Of a stretch of DNA of 64,000 nucleotides, positions 1-7,853 are shown one piece after another. The first letter of the stretch is position 1; every line of letters begins with the position of its first letter. The translations under genes were made by a program, and so were the position numbers. The notes beneath the pieces were generated by a model. It saw only the letters and a program-made list of their open reading frames with translations. It was not told where the DNA came from and did not search any database. This DNA comes from an uncultured Kiritimatiellota bacterium (lineage in GTDB: Bacteria > Verrucomicrobiota > Kiritimatiellia > RFP12 > UBA1067), in the NCBI GenBank assembly GCA_934643865.1, contig CAKUCX010000011.1, positions 6,451 to 70,450 on the forward strand. The letters run 5' to 3'.

Positions 1-78
1 TTCAACGATCTCCGCGAAGGCTTCCTCGCGCCCCGCCGCCGCGAGGGCCATCAGTTCCGTGTCGCGCAGGTCCTTCAC
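1..78 (-). CDS. ECF-type RNA polymerase sigma factor, N-terminal fragment (partial)
   Basis: The first 78 bases, read on the minus strand, encode the start of a protein that runs off the left edge. The visible 26 residues include DTELMALAAAGREEAFAEIV, which resembles the start of sigma-70 region 2 in extracytoplasmic-function sigma factors. A GTG at 78 is the likely start and lies 10 nt after the stop of the upstream TPR lipoprotein gene, so the two may be co-transcribed. No clear Shine-Dalgarno is seen. The fragment is too short to assign a subfamily. Confidence 0.45.
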   Translation of the reverse strand, partial: MKDLRDTELMALAAAGREEAFAEIVE

Positions 79-88
79 GCCCGCCCGC

Positions 89-1231
89 TTACTTCACGTC
101 CGCGCGGTAGGCTTTCCAGGCCTCGGCCTGCCGGGTCTTCCCGGCCTTCAGGAGGGAGGCGATCAGCAGGTCGAGCGCCGTGCGGTTCTCGGGGTCGTGC
201 GCGACGGCGCGGTCCATGATCTGAACGGCCGTGCTCCACCGCCGGTTCGCGTAGGCGAGGCGCGCCGCCGCGAGATAGTAGTCCTGGCGCGCGGGGCGTT
301 GGTCGATGGCGGCGCGATAGGCCGCAAGGGCCTTGTCGACGCCCGCCTCCGTCTTGTCGTTGAGCGCGACGAGCATCGCATAGCGCGCCGCCGCGGTCTC
401 GGAGAAGGGGTCGGCCGCGAAGGCCGCCGCGAACTTCTTGATTGCGGCGCGGATCATTTTCTTCTTCTGCAGCTGCTCGCCCTCCTCGAACAGCTTCGCC
501 GCCGCCGCCGGGTCCCGCGTCGCGGCGCCGGGCTTCGCCGCCGCCGCCGCCCGCAGGGCGTTCCGCAACGCGGGGATGACCTCGCGGCTGAGCTTCTGCG
601 TACGCGCCTCGCGCGGATCCGAGAAGCGCGCGGCCATCTCGAACTGCTCCAGCGCGGCCTCACTGAAGCGGAACGTGTCGCGCGAGAGGACGCCGAGGTG
701 GTACCAGGCGGCCGCGCTGCGGCGGTCGAGGCGCATCGCGCGCAGGAACGAAATGCGCGCCGCGTCGCAGGCGTCCTGCGCCAGCTCGACGACACCGCGC
801 CCGACGAGCGCCTCGCTGCGCAGGGCGGCGGGAAGCGTCTTCTCGGCCGCGACGGCGGCAAAGGAGGCCTTCGCCCGCGCGTAGTCCTTCTTCAGGTAGG
901 CGACCTGCCCGTCCACGAGGCGCGCCTCGGCGGAGTCGGGGCGGAGCGCGCAGGCCTCCTGCACGGCGCGGTCCGCCGCCGCGACCTCGCCCTGGCGGAG
1001 GTACGCCAGCGCCAGCTGCACGCGCGCTTCGAGGTTCGTCGGGCAGACGCGCGCCGCCGCCTCAAACGCCTCGACCGCGCCGCGCACGTCCTGCGCCTCA
1101 AGGGCTGCGCGCCCCTTCGCGACGGCGGCGGAGCCGTCGTCCGGCGGCGCGGCGCGCCCCGCCCCCTTGCCGCATCCCGCCGCGAGCAGCAGGGACGCGG
1201 CCAGGAACATCATGTAGGTCTGTGTTCTCAT
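89..1231 (-). CDS. TPR-repeat lipoprotein
   Basis: This 380-residue protein begins with a lipoprotein signal peptide ending in LLLAAGC (lipid-anchored Cys near residue 20), so it should be membrane anchored and face the periplasm. The rest is alpha-helical and alanine-rich, with several tetratricopeptide-like units such as AFEAAARVCPTNLEARVQLA and AWYHLGVLS. These repeats usually mediate protein-protein contacts. An AGGAGG lies 11 nt before the ATG. An octamer repeat array fills the upstream region, and an ECF sigma-like gene follows directly, so a role in envelope sensing or assembly is possible but not shown. Specific function is unknown. Confidence 0.8.
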   Translation of the reverse strand: MRTQTYMMFLAASLLLAAGCGKGAGRAAPPDDGSAAVAKGRAALEAQDVRGAVEAFEAAARVCPTNLEARVQLALAYLRQGEVAAADRAVQEACALRPDSAEARLVDGQVAYLKKDYARAKASFAAVAAEKTLPAALRSEALVGRGVVELAQDACDAARISFLRAMRLDRRSAAAWYHLGVLSRDTFRFSEAALEQFEMAARFSDPREARTQKLSREVIPALRNALRAAAAAKPGAATRDPAAAAKLFEEGEQLQKKKMIRAAIKKFAAAFAADPFSETAAARYAMLVALNDKTEAGVDKALAAYRAAIDQRPARQDYYLAAARLAYANRRWSTAVQIMDRAVAHDPENRTALDLLIASLLKAGKTRQAEAWKAYRADVK

Positions 1232-1252
1232 GGGACTTCACGCCTCCTGAAA

Positions 1253-1412
1253 CTTAACCCTTAACCACTTAATCACTTAACCACTTAACTACTTAAACAC
1301 TTAAACACTACTTAACTACTTAACCACTACTTAACCACTTAACTACTTAAACACTACTTAACTACTCAACTACTTAACTACTTAACTACTTAACCACTTA
1401 ATCACTTAACTA
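1253..1412. repeat. Octamer tandem repeat array, CTTAACYA
   Basis: About 160 bp of degenerate tandem copies of an 8-base unit, CTTAACCA or CTTAACTA on the plus strand, with occasional TCA and ACA variants and inserted CTA trimers. It is strikingly AT-rich beside the GC-rich genes. On the minus strand the unit reads TAGTTAAG or TGGTTAAG. The first unit supplies the TAG stop of apgM at 1410-1412. Because 8 is not a multiple of 3, stop codons recur in every frame. A sister array lies at 6141-6297 in the same position relative to purF. Confidence 0.95.
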
Positions 1413-2612
1413 CCCCAACAGCAGGTCCATCAGCTCGCCGCCCTTCAGGAGGCCGAGCGCGCCCTTCGGGCACGCCACCTCGTCGTAGGTCTCGACGGCG
1501 TCCGGCGTCTCGCCGGGCTGGTAGACGGCCACGGGGACGGGCGTGCGGGTATGCTTGCCGAGGCGGATCGGCACGGGGTGGTCCGGGAGGACGCAGTAGC
1601 TCACCGTGTCGCCGAGCGCAGCGCGCACGCGGCCGATGAGCCGTCCGTCGAAGTCCTCCAGCGCCTGGAGCTTCAGCTTGAGGTCCTGCGCGTGGCTCAC
1701 CTCGTCCGTCGCCTCGATGTGGACGTAGACGAAGTCGTAGCCGTCCCGGATCGCCTTGATCGCCGCATCGGCCTTCCCCTCGTAGTTCGTGTCGATGTAG
1801 CCCGTCGCGCCGGGCACGGGGATGACGTCGAGCCCCATCGTGCGGCCGAGGCCGTTGATCACGTCCACCGCCGCGACGATCGCGCCCCTGATGCCGTAGC
1901 GCGCCGAGACGGAGTGGATGGCGCCGGCCTTGCCGCCGCTCCACGGCCACACGCCGTTCGCGCCGCGCCCCTTCAGCACCTCGGCCGCGCGGGCGATGAT
2001 GTCGCGGAGGACCTGCGCCGTGTATTCGCCTTCCGGCGTCTTCGCGCGCGGCAGATGCTCCGCCACGGGGTTGCCGCTGTTGTCGTCCGGCTTGTCGTAG
2101 GCGACGGCCGAACCGCTGAACGCGGGACCGTGCAGCAGCACGAGGTTGCGGTAGCTCACGCCGGGGTAGAAACGGATGGATTCGCCCGCATGCCCCTTCC
2201 AGCCGTCGGCGATCTGCGCGTTCAGGAGCGCGATCGCCTCCTTCTGCTCGGCCTCGCCGACATGCCCGCCGGAAAAGTCCTTCAGCGTGCCGTCGGGCGC
2301 CACCGTGACGAGGTTCAGGCGGAAGACGACGTCATCGGGGCCCATCGCGATGCCCTGGCTCGCGGCCTCCAGCGGGCCGCGCCCGCACAGTTCCGTCGCA
2401 AGGTCGCCCCCCAGGACGCTCATGTTCGCCACGTCGCTCGACGTCGGGAAGCCGTCCGGCAGCGTGAGCATCTGGCCGGAGCGCCCGTGCGCGGCGATCC
2501 AGTCCATGTTGGGAACCCGTGCGGCCTGGAGCGGCGTGCGGCCGCCCAGCTCGGCGAGCGGCTCGTCGGCCATGCCGTCGCCGAGGAAGAGAACTGTCTG
2601 TGCGTGTTTCAT
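1410..2612 (-). CDS. apgM: Cofactor-independent phosphoglycerate mutase, archaeal type
   Basis: The 400-residue product belongs to the ApgM branch of the alkaline phosphatase superfamily. It should interconvert 3- and 2-phosphoglycerate in glycolysis in the cytoplasm. The N-terminal VLFLGDGMAD carries the metal-binding Asp motif, followed by SSDVANMSVLG around the nucleophilic Ser. Later come HIEATDEVSHAQD and CVLPDHPVP with metal-binding Asp and His residues. The start chosen is MKHAQTV at 2612, ten bases after a TATACT box. A longer reading frame from 2657 would place the promoter inside the gene. Some ApgM-like proteins act on homoserine, so that alternative remains open. Confidence 0.88.
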   Translation of the reverse strand: MKHAQTVLFLGDGMADEPLAELGGRTPLQAARVPNMDWIAAHGRSGQMLTLPDGFPTSSDVANMSVLGGDLATELCGRGPLEAASQGIAMGPDDVVFRLNLVTVAPDGTLKDFSGGHVGEAEQKEAIALLNAQIADGWKGHAGESIRFYPGVSYRNLVLLHGPAFSGSAVAYDKPDDNSGNPVAEHLPRAKTPEGEYTAQVLRDIIARAAEVLKGRGANGVWPWSGGKAGAIHSVSARYGIRGAIVAAVDVINGLGRTMGLDVIPVPGATGYIDTNYEGKADAAIKAIRDGYDFVYVHIEATDEVSHAQDLKLKLQALEDFDGRLIGRVRAALGDTVSYCVLPDHPVPIRLGKHTRTPVPVAVYQPGETPDAVETYDEVACPKGALGLLKGGELMDLLLG

Positions 2613-2622
2613 GTGGTATTTC

Positions 2623-2631
2623 AGTATAGCA
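2623..2631 (-). promoter_or_regulatory. Extended -10 promoter (TGCTATACT) of apgM
   Basis: TGCTATACT lies 10 nt before the apgM ATG, with no Shine-Dalgarno between. A start of transcription 6-8 nt after the box would leave a leader of only 2-4 nt. Confidence 0.65.
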
Positions 2632-2660
2632 AATTTGAGGAGGGCCGCCCCACGCAACTT

Positions 2661-4277
2661 TCAGGCGCGCGCGCGGCGGCCTCGGACGTCGCGAACGAGC
2701 CCGCCCAGCGCCGCGCGCGCGCCGACGGCCAGGGCGGCGAAGTAGACGAGCGCCCCGCATCCGACGAAGGCGGCCATCGCAAGGACTTCGCCGGAGGTCC
2801 CGCGCGCGGCGAGGCCCGCGAGCGCGCGCTTGAGCAGGAGGAGGACGCCCGCCATGGCCGCGCTCGCGGCGAGCATCGCCGCGACGGGCCGCGCGAGGCG
2901 CGCCCAGCCAAGGGGGCCGTTCCGCCGCCGTGCCGCGCGGGCGAGGCACGCGCAGGAGATCCCCGCGCACACGACCGTCGAGGCCGCGAGCCCCACGTGC
3001 CGCCACTCGACGGGAAGGCCGAAGACGGCGGCGACGTTCAGCGCCGCGTTGAGGAAGACCATCCGCACCGCGACACGCAGCGGCGTCTTGAGGTCCTTCT
3101 GCGCCTGGAACCACGGCGTGAGCGTCTTCTGGAGGCAGAAGAAGGCGAGCCCGAGCGAGTAGCAGGCGACGGCGCGCGCAACGCGCGCGACGGCCACCTC
3201 GTCGAACCGCCCGCCGTGGTAGACGAGGCGCGTCAGCTCGGGCGCGAGGACGACGAGGCCGACGGCGGCCGGGAGGACGACGAGAAGCATGTTGCGCGTC
3301 GAGGAGATGAACGCCGCGCGCGCGCCATCGAGATCGCCCTTCGCGAAGAAGCCCGAAAAGGTCGGCAGCAGCACCGTCCCGAACGCCGTGCCGACGATGC
3401 CGAGGGGAAGCTCCATCAGGCGGTCGGCGTAGCCGATCGCGCCCGCCGCCCAGTCGCTCGCCTTGAGGGCGAGCGCCTGGTCGAGCATGTAGTTGATCTG
3501 CACCGCGCCCGCCCCCACGCAGCCGATCGCCATGTTGCGCCAGACGAGCCGCACGTTCGCATCGCGCCACCCCCGGAACGACGGCCACGGCGGGATGCCC
3601 TTCTTCGCCATCGCCCGCAGCATGAACGCCATCTGGAGAAAGCCCGCGAAGAGGATCGCGCCGCAGAGGACGACGACGCGGCGCCGGACGACAGGCGGCG
3701 TCCCCGCGAGGCCGCCCGCACCGTCCGCCGTGAAGCACATGAGGAGGACGAGCGCGGCGATCCAGACGACGTTGAGGATGCTCGGCATGAGGGCCGCCGC
3801 CGCGAAGCGCCCGAAGGCGTTCAGCACGCCCATGCCGAACGCGGCCGCGCAGATGAAGAGCATGTAGGGGATGAGGATGCGCGCGTAGGACAGCGCCTGC
3901 CCCCACTTGCCCGCAGGGTCGAGCCCCGCCCAGAAGGCCCCGCCGACGAGGCACCACGCGAGGACGACGCCTGCGGCGAGCATGAGGAGGCTCATCGTCA
4001 TCACGGCGCGGGCGAGGCGCGCGGCGCGCGCGCGCGTCGCGTCCGCCTCCAGCTCGCCCCTGAAGACGGGTACGAACGCCGCCGTGAGCGCGCCCTCGCC
4101 GAACATGCGCCGCGCCATGTTGGGGAGCGCGAAGGCGACGGCGAACGCGCTCTGCTCCACGCCCGCGCCGATGAGGCGGCTCTGGAACATCTCGCGCACG
4201 AGCCCGAGGACGCGCGAGAGGGACGTGAGGGCCGCCACGACGGCCGTGTTCCGGAGAATGGACTTTTCTGCTGACAT
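2661..4277 (-). CDS. murJ: MurJ lipid II flippase
   Basis: The 538-residue protein is a polytopic membrane protein of the MVF/MOP family. It should flip lipid-linked peptidoglycan precursors across the inner membrane. The N-terminus reads MSAEKSILRNTAVVAALTSLSRVLGLVRE (quoted here only to mark the family's usual opening; its key part is SRVLGLVRE), followed by FAVAFALPNMARRMF and EGALTAAFVP, both typical of MurJ. About 13-14 hydrophobic segments follow. The start at 4277 fits this signature, and frames open further upstream only by chance. It lies 62 nt after tsaB on the same strand, so prfB, tsaB and murJ probably form one transcription unit. Confidence 0.9.
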   Translation of the reverse strand: MSAEKSILRNTAVVAALTSLSRVLGLVREMFQSRLIGAGVEQSAFAVAFALPNMARRMFGEGALTAAFVPVFRGELEADATRARAARLARAVMTMSLLMLAAGVVLAWCLVGGAFWAGLDPAGKWGQALSYARILIPYMLFICAAAFGMGVLNAFGRFAAAALMPSILNVVWIAALVLLMCFTADGAGGLAGTPPVVRRRVVVLCGAILFAGFLQMAFMLRAMAKKGIPPWPSFRGWRDANVRLVWRNMAIGCVGAGAVQINYMLDQALALKASDWAAGAIGYADRLMELPLGIVGTAFGTVLLPTFSGFFAKGDLDGARAAFISSTRNMLLVVLPAAVGLVVLAPELTRLVYHGGRFDEVAVARVARAVACYSLGLAFFCLQKTLTPWFQAQKDLKTPLRVAVRMVFLNAALNVAAVFGLPVEWRHVGLAASTVVCAGISCACLARAARRRNGPLGWARLARPVAAMLAASAAMAGVLLLLKRALAGLAARGTSGEVLAMAAFVGCGALVYFAALAVGARAALGGLVRDVRGRRARA

Positions 4278-4339
4278 CGTAAAACCGATTGCGCCATGGC
4301 GCCCCAAGCGGCGACCGGCGCGGCCACGGCCCGCCGCCG

Positions 4340-4966
4340 TCACGCGCGCACGGCGGGCTGCAGGTAGAGCGGCAGCGGCTCGGGCTTCGGGAGGGCGGGA
4401 TCCGCAAGCGCGACTTCGGCGAGGCGCGCGGCGAGCGGCACGAGCGAGCCCTTGTAGTGGTGGCCGAAGACGCCCTGCAAAAGCGGCTCGATGCGCGCGC
4501 CGTCCGGCGTGACGACCGCGAAGTGCTCGGGGACCGCGCCGGCAAGCGCGTCCGTCGAGACGAGCGCGAAGTCCTTCACGCACGCGACGCCCTCGTAGAG
4601 GACGACCCAGAAGCGGCCGCGGCGCGCGTCCCCGACGACGGCGGTGCGCGCGCCCGCGCGCGTCAGCGCGTAGGTCGAGGGCAGGCCGACGACCTCCGCC
4701 TGCTTCGCCGCGCCGCCGAGCGCGAGGCCCTGCGCGAAGGCGAGAGCTGCGCGGATGCCGGCGAAGGAGCCGGGGCCCTGCCCGACGAGGATCCGGTCGA
4801 GGTCGCGGACGGCGAGGCCGTTGGCCGCAAGGAACGCGCGGATCTTGAGCGGCCACTCGGCGCTGCGCGCGTCCATCCCCGCGAACACGCGGCCGACGAC
4901 CTTGCCGTCCTTCGCGACGGCGACGCTCTGCATGTCCGTCGAACGGTCGATGGCGAGCATGTTCAT
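4340..4966 (-). CDS. tsaB: tRNA threonylcarbamoyladenosine biosynthesis protein TsaB
   Basis: The 208-residue protein is of the ASKHA-fold TsaB family, the partner of TsaD in making t6A at position 37 of tRNAs that read ANN codons. It opens with MLAIDRSTDMQSVAV (phosphate-1-like loop) and has the family hallmark GQGPGSFAGIRAALAFAQG near residue 65. The start at 4966 lies 8 nt after the prfB stop. A second ATG two codons later (4960) is equally possible. TsaB is usually near 220 residues, so the length is normal. Confidence 0.88.
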   Translation of the reverse strand: MNMLAIDRSTDMQSVAVAKDGKVVGRVFAGMDARSAEWPLKIRAFLAANGLAVRDLDRILVGQGPGSFAGIRAALAFAQGLALGGAAKQAEVVGLPSTYALTRAGARTAVVGDARRGRFWVVLYEGVACVKDFALVSTDALAGAVPEHFAVVTPDGARIEPLLQGVFGHHYKGSLVPLAARLAEVALADPALPKPEPLPLYLQPAVRA

Positions 4967-4974
4967 GGCGCGCC

Positions 4975-6120
4975 CTACCTGCCCTTCGCCGCCTGCTGCT
5001 GCAGCCAGGCCTCGATGAACGGCTGGATGTGGCCGTCCATGACGGCGTTGACGTCGGACGTCTCGACCTCGGTGCGCAGGTCCTTGACCATCGTGTAGGG
5101 GCAGAAGACGTAGGAGCGGATCTGCGAGCCCCAGCCGTTGGCCGACTTCGCGCCGTAGAAGCGGTCCATCTCGGCGCGCTTCTGGTCCTCGTAGTACTCG
5201 TAGAGCTGGGCGCGCAGCATGTTCATCGCCTTTTCCTTGTTCATGTGCTGCGAACGCTCCTTCTGGCAGGCGACGACGAGGCCCGTGGGGAGGTGCGTGA
5301 GGCGCACGGCCGAGTCCGTCTTGTTGACGTGCTGGCCGCCCGCGCCGCCGGAACGGTAGGTGTCGATCCGCAGGTCCTCGTCCTTGATCTCCACGTCGAT
5401 GTCGTCGGCAATCTCGGCGACCGTCTCGACGGACGCGAAGGACGTCTGGCGGCGCTTGTTCGCGTCGAACGGCGAGATGCGCACGAGGCGGTGGATGCCG
5501 CGCTCGGCCTTCATCGTCCCGTAGGCGTAGGGCCCCTCGATGCGGAAGTAGACGTCCTTGAGGCCCGCCTCCTCGCCCGGCTGGCTGTCGTACTCCTCGA
5601 CCTTCCAGCCCTGGCCCTCGGCGTAGCGCTGGTACATGCGGTAGAGCATCGCCACCCAGTCGCACGCCTCGGTGCCGCCCTGTCCGGCGTGGAGCTTCAC
5701 GAAGACATTGCAGGCGTCGAACTTGCCGCCCAGGAGGGACTGCATGCGCAGCTTGCCGAAGAACGCATCGGCCCGGTCGCACTCCGCCATCGTGTCCTTC
5801 AGCGCGGCCTGCTGCGCGGGCCCCTCCTCCATCTCGGCGAGTTCGAGCATCACGGCGGCGTCCTCGACCGTCTTCGAGAGCGAATCGAACGGCCCCACGT
5901 AGGCGCGCTCGGCGTTCGTCGCGGCGATGACCTCCTTGGCCTTCGCCTGGTTGTTCCAGAACGCGGGCTCGGCCTGCTGCGCCTCCAGGGCGGCCAGCTT
6001 CGCGCGGCGGTCGGCGATCTTCACGTAGTCGGACATCTCGGCGACGCGCCGTTTCAAGTCCGCAATGCGCTGGCTCGTCTCCTCGACTTCCAGCAGCTTC
6101 TCTTTGGCTTCTTCTGCCAT
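4975..6120 (-). CDS. prfB: Peptide chain release factor 2
   Basis: The 381-residue class I release factor ends translation at UGA and UAA. The RF2 recognition tripeptide SPF is present in RLVRISPFDANKRR, and the catalytic GGQ lies in RSGGAGGQHVNKTDS. The N-terminal half is the helical domain 1. The frame is continuous from the ATG at 6120, with GAGGA just upstream, and shows no internal UGA frameshift site like that of many prfB genes. It is followed at 8 nt by tsaB. Upstream is the second octamer array, which separates it from purF. Confidence 0.93.
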   Translation of the reverse strand: MAEEAKEKLLEVEETSQRIADLKRRVAEMSDYVKIADRRAKLAALEAQQAEPAFWNNQAKAKEVIAATNAERAYVGPFDSLSKTVEDAAVMLELAEMEEGPAQQAALKDTMAECDRADAFFGKLRMQSLLGGKFDACNVFVKLHAGQGGTEACDWVAMLYRMYQRYAEGQGWKVEEYDSQPGEEAGLKDVYFRIEGPYAYGTMKAERGIHRLVRISPFDANKRRQTSFASVETVAEIADDIDVEIKDEDLRIDTYRSGGAGGQHVNKTDSAVRLTHLPTGLVVACQKERSQHMNKEKAMNMLRAQLYEYYEDQKRAEMDRFYGAKSANGWGSQIRSYVFCPYTMVKDLRTEVETSDVNAVMDGHIQPFIEAWLQQQAAKGR

Positions 6121-6140
6121 AATTCCTCGTGTCCAGAATG

Positions 6141-6297
6141 CTTAACGACCTAACCACTTACCCGACTTAACAACCACTTAACCACCTAACCTAACCACTT
6201 AACTATCTAACCACTTAACTACCTAACCACTTAACTACTTCACCACTTAACCACTTAACTACTTCACCACTTAACTACTTAACCACTTAACTACTTC
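6141..6297. repeat. Octamer tandem repeat array, CTTAACYA (second copy)
   Basis: About 155 bp of the same octamer seen at 1253-1412. The first 50 bases are more degenerate (CTAACC, CCGACTT), and the rest consists of cleaner CTTAACCA, CTTAACTA and CTTCACCA units. The array starts at the stop of purF: CTA at 6291-6293 is the purF TAG. It ends about 20 nt before the prfB start. The two arrays therefore share the same layout, running from the stop codon of one minus-strand gene up to the leader of the next. Confidence 0.95.
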
Positions 6298-7748
6298 TGT
6301 ACGTGGGGGCAGTCGGGGCACGCGCCCGCGAGCGACGGGTCCCGGCCGTCGAAGCAGTAGGTGCAGATCTTGTCCTTCGGCAGGCCGATCGCCGCGACGA
6401 GGTCGTCGAGGCGCTGGAAGGCAAGGGAGGAGAGGCCGAGGTTCTTGCGGATGTACTCGACCATGCCCTTGTACTCGGGCGCGTCGGGATCCTGGTACCT
6501 TGCGATGTTGGTCTCTTCGTTCGCCCCCTCCTGCTCGCGGATGTAGCGGCGCGTGATGAGGTCGTAGACGCTTTTCGAGCGCGAGAAGTTGAGGAAGCGG
6601 CAACCGTAGAGGAGCGGCGGGCAGGCGATGCGCATGTGCGCCTCCTTCGCGCCGTAGTGGAAGAGGCGCTTCGCCTGGTTGCCGAGCTGCGTGCCGCGCA
6701 CGATGGAGTCGTCGCAGAAGACGAGGCGCCGGTCGCGGATGAGGCCGGGGATCGGGATGAGTTTCATCGAGGCCACGCGGTCGCGCTGGCGCGGGTCGCC
6801 CGGCATGAAGGAGCGCGCCCACGTGGGCGTGTACTTGACGAACGGACGCGCGTACTTGAGGCCGGCCTCGTGCGCGTAGCCGAGCGCGTGGGAGGTGCCG
6901 CTGTCGGGCACGCCGCCCACGCTGTCCGCCTCCACGGGGTTGCGGCGCGCGAGGAAGCCGCCGCAGCGGTAGCGCGCCATCTCGACGTTGCGCCCCTCGT
7001 AGGTCGAGGCGGGGTAGCCGTAGTAGACCCAGAGGAAGGAGCAGATCGCCATCGTCTCGCCGGGCGCGACGACGGTGCGCGCGCCGTCCGGCGTCATCAG
7101 GGCGACCTCGCCGGGCCCGAGGTCGCGCACGTGTTCGTAGCCGAGGTTCGCGAGCGCGCAGGACTCCTGCACCGCGATCATCGCGCCGTCACGCCGCCCG
7201 AGGACGACCGGCGTGCGGCCGTAGCGGTCGCGCATCGCGTAGAACGTGCCGTCCGACATGACGAGGAGGAGCGAGAGGCTGCCCTCGACGAGCGCCTGGA
7301 CACGACGGAGACCGTCGACGACCGTGTCCTGCGAGGCAATGATCGCCGAGACGAGCTCCGTCTGCCCCAGCGCGCCGGACGTCGTCGAATACTGCAGCTG
7401 CGCGTGGCGGTTCTCGAAAAGCTCGCCCTTGAGCGCCTCCATGTTCGCGACGAGGCCCACCGTCACGAGCGCGAAGACGCCGAGGTGGGACTCCATCACG
7501 AGCGGCTGCGGGTCGGTGTCGGAGATGACGCCGAGGCCCGCGTGCCCGCGAAAATGGGCGAGGTCCTGCTCGAACTTCGTGCGGAACGGCGCGTTCTGGA
7601 TGTTGTGGATCGCCCGCAGGAACTTCCCCCCGGGCTCAAGCACGGCCATGCCGCCGCGGTGCGTTCCCAGATGGGAATGGTAGTCGATGCCGAAGAACAG
7701 GTCCGCTACGCAGTCTTCGCGTGAAATCACGCCGCAAAATCCGCCCAT
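6291..7748 (-). CDS. purF: Amidophosphoribosyltransferase
   Basis: The 485-residue enzyme catalyses the first committed step of purine synthesis, making phosphoribosylamine from PRPP and glutamine. The N-terminal MGGF is probably removed to expose the nucleophile Cys5 (CGVIS), as in the Bacillus type. The PRPP loop is VFCDDSIVRGTQL near residue 345. Four cysteines match the iron-sulfur ligands of the Bacillus-type enzyme: AICSF, LLYGCRF and the pair in CTYCFDG. An oxygen-sensitive Fe-S cluster is therefore likely. GGAG lies 6 nt before the ATG and a TGGTATACT box about 26 nt upstream. The TAG stop is the first unit of the repeat array. Confidence 0.92.
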   Translation of the reverse strand: MGGFCGVISREDCVADLFFGIDYHSHLGTHRGGMAVLEPGGKFLRAIHNIQNAPFRTKFEQDLAHFRGHAGLGVISDTDPQPLVMESHLGVFALVTVGLVANMEALKGELFENRHAQLQYSTTSGALGQTELVSAIIASQDTVVDGLRRVQALVEGSLSLLLVMSDGTFYAMRDRYGRTPVVLGRRDGAMIAVQESCALANLGYEHVRDLGPGEVALMTPDGARTVVAPGETMAICSFLWVYYGYPASTYEGRNVEMARYRCGGFLARRNPVEADSVGGVPDSGTSHALGYAHEAGLKYARPFVKYTPTWARSFMPGDPRQRDRVASMKLIPIPGLIRDRRLVFCDDSIVRGTQLGNQAKRLFHYGAKEAHMRIACPPLLYGCRFLNFSRSKSVYDLITRRYIREQEGANEETNIARYQDPDAPEYKGMVEYIRKNLGLSSLAFQRLDDLVAAIGLPKDKICTYCFDGRDPSLAGACPDCPHVQK

Positions 7749-7774
7749 GATGTCTCCAAATTAACGTGGCAGAG

Positions 7775-7783
7775 AGTATACCA
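7775..7783 (-). promoter_or_regulatory. Extended -10 promoter (TGGTATACT) of purF
   Basis: TGGTATACT lies 26 nt before the purF ATG, leaving a leader of about 20 nt that contains the GGAG ribosome binding site. Confidence 0.6.
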
Positions 7784-7804
7784 AATCGCGCCGCGCGCCG
7801 GAAC

Positions 7805-7853
7805 AAAAAAGCCCTCCCGCTCCGGCGGCGCGCCCGCACGGCGTCGGCGCGCC
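7805..7853 (-). terminator. Possible terminator after the 7854-10652 hydrolase gene
   Basis: Immediately after the TAG stop, two GGCGCGCC blocks (7846-7853 and 7827-7834) can pair across an 11-nt loop. A run of six T follows about 16 nt later on the minus strand. The distance to the T run makes this a weak call. Confidence 0.3.

Noticed and set aside
1253..1412. The octamer array as a CRISPR array
   Set aside because: The unit is 8 bp without unique spacers, and no cas genes are near.
1551..4274. A 907-codon open frame on the plus strand
   Set aside because: It is antisense to apgM and murJ, full of Arg, Glu, Ala and His, and arises from high-GC third-position bias. Similar long antisense frames at 7884-10667, 16475-19036, 37538-40264 and 47468-50254 were rejected for the same reason.
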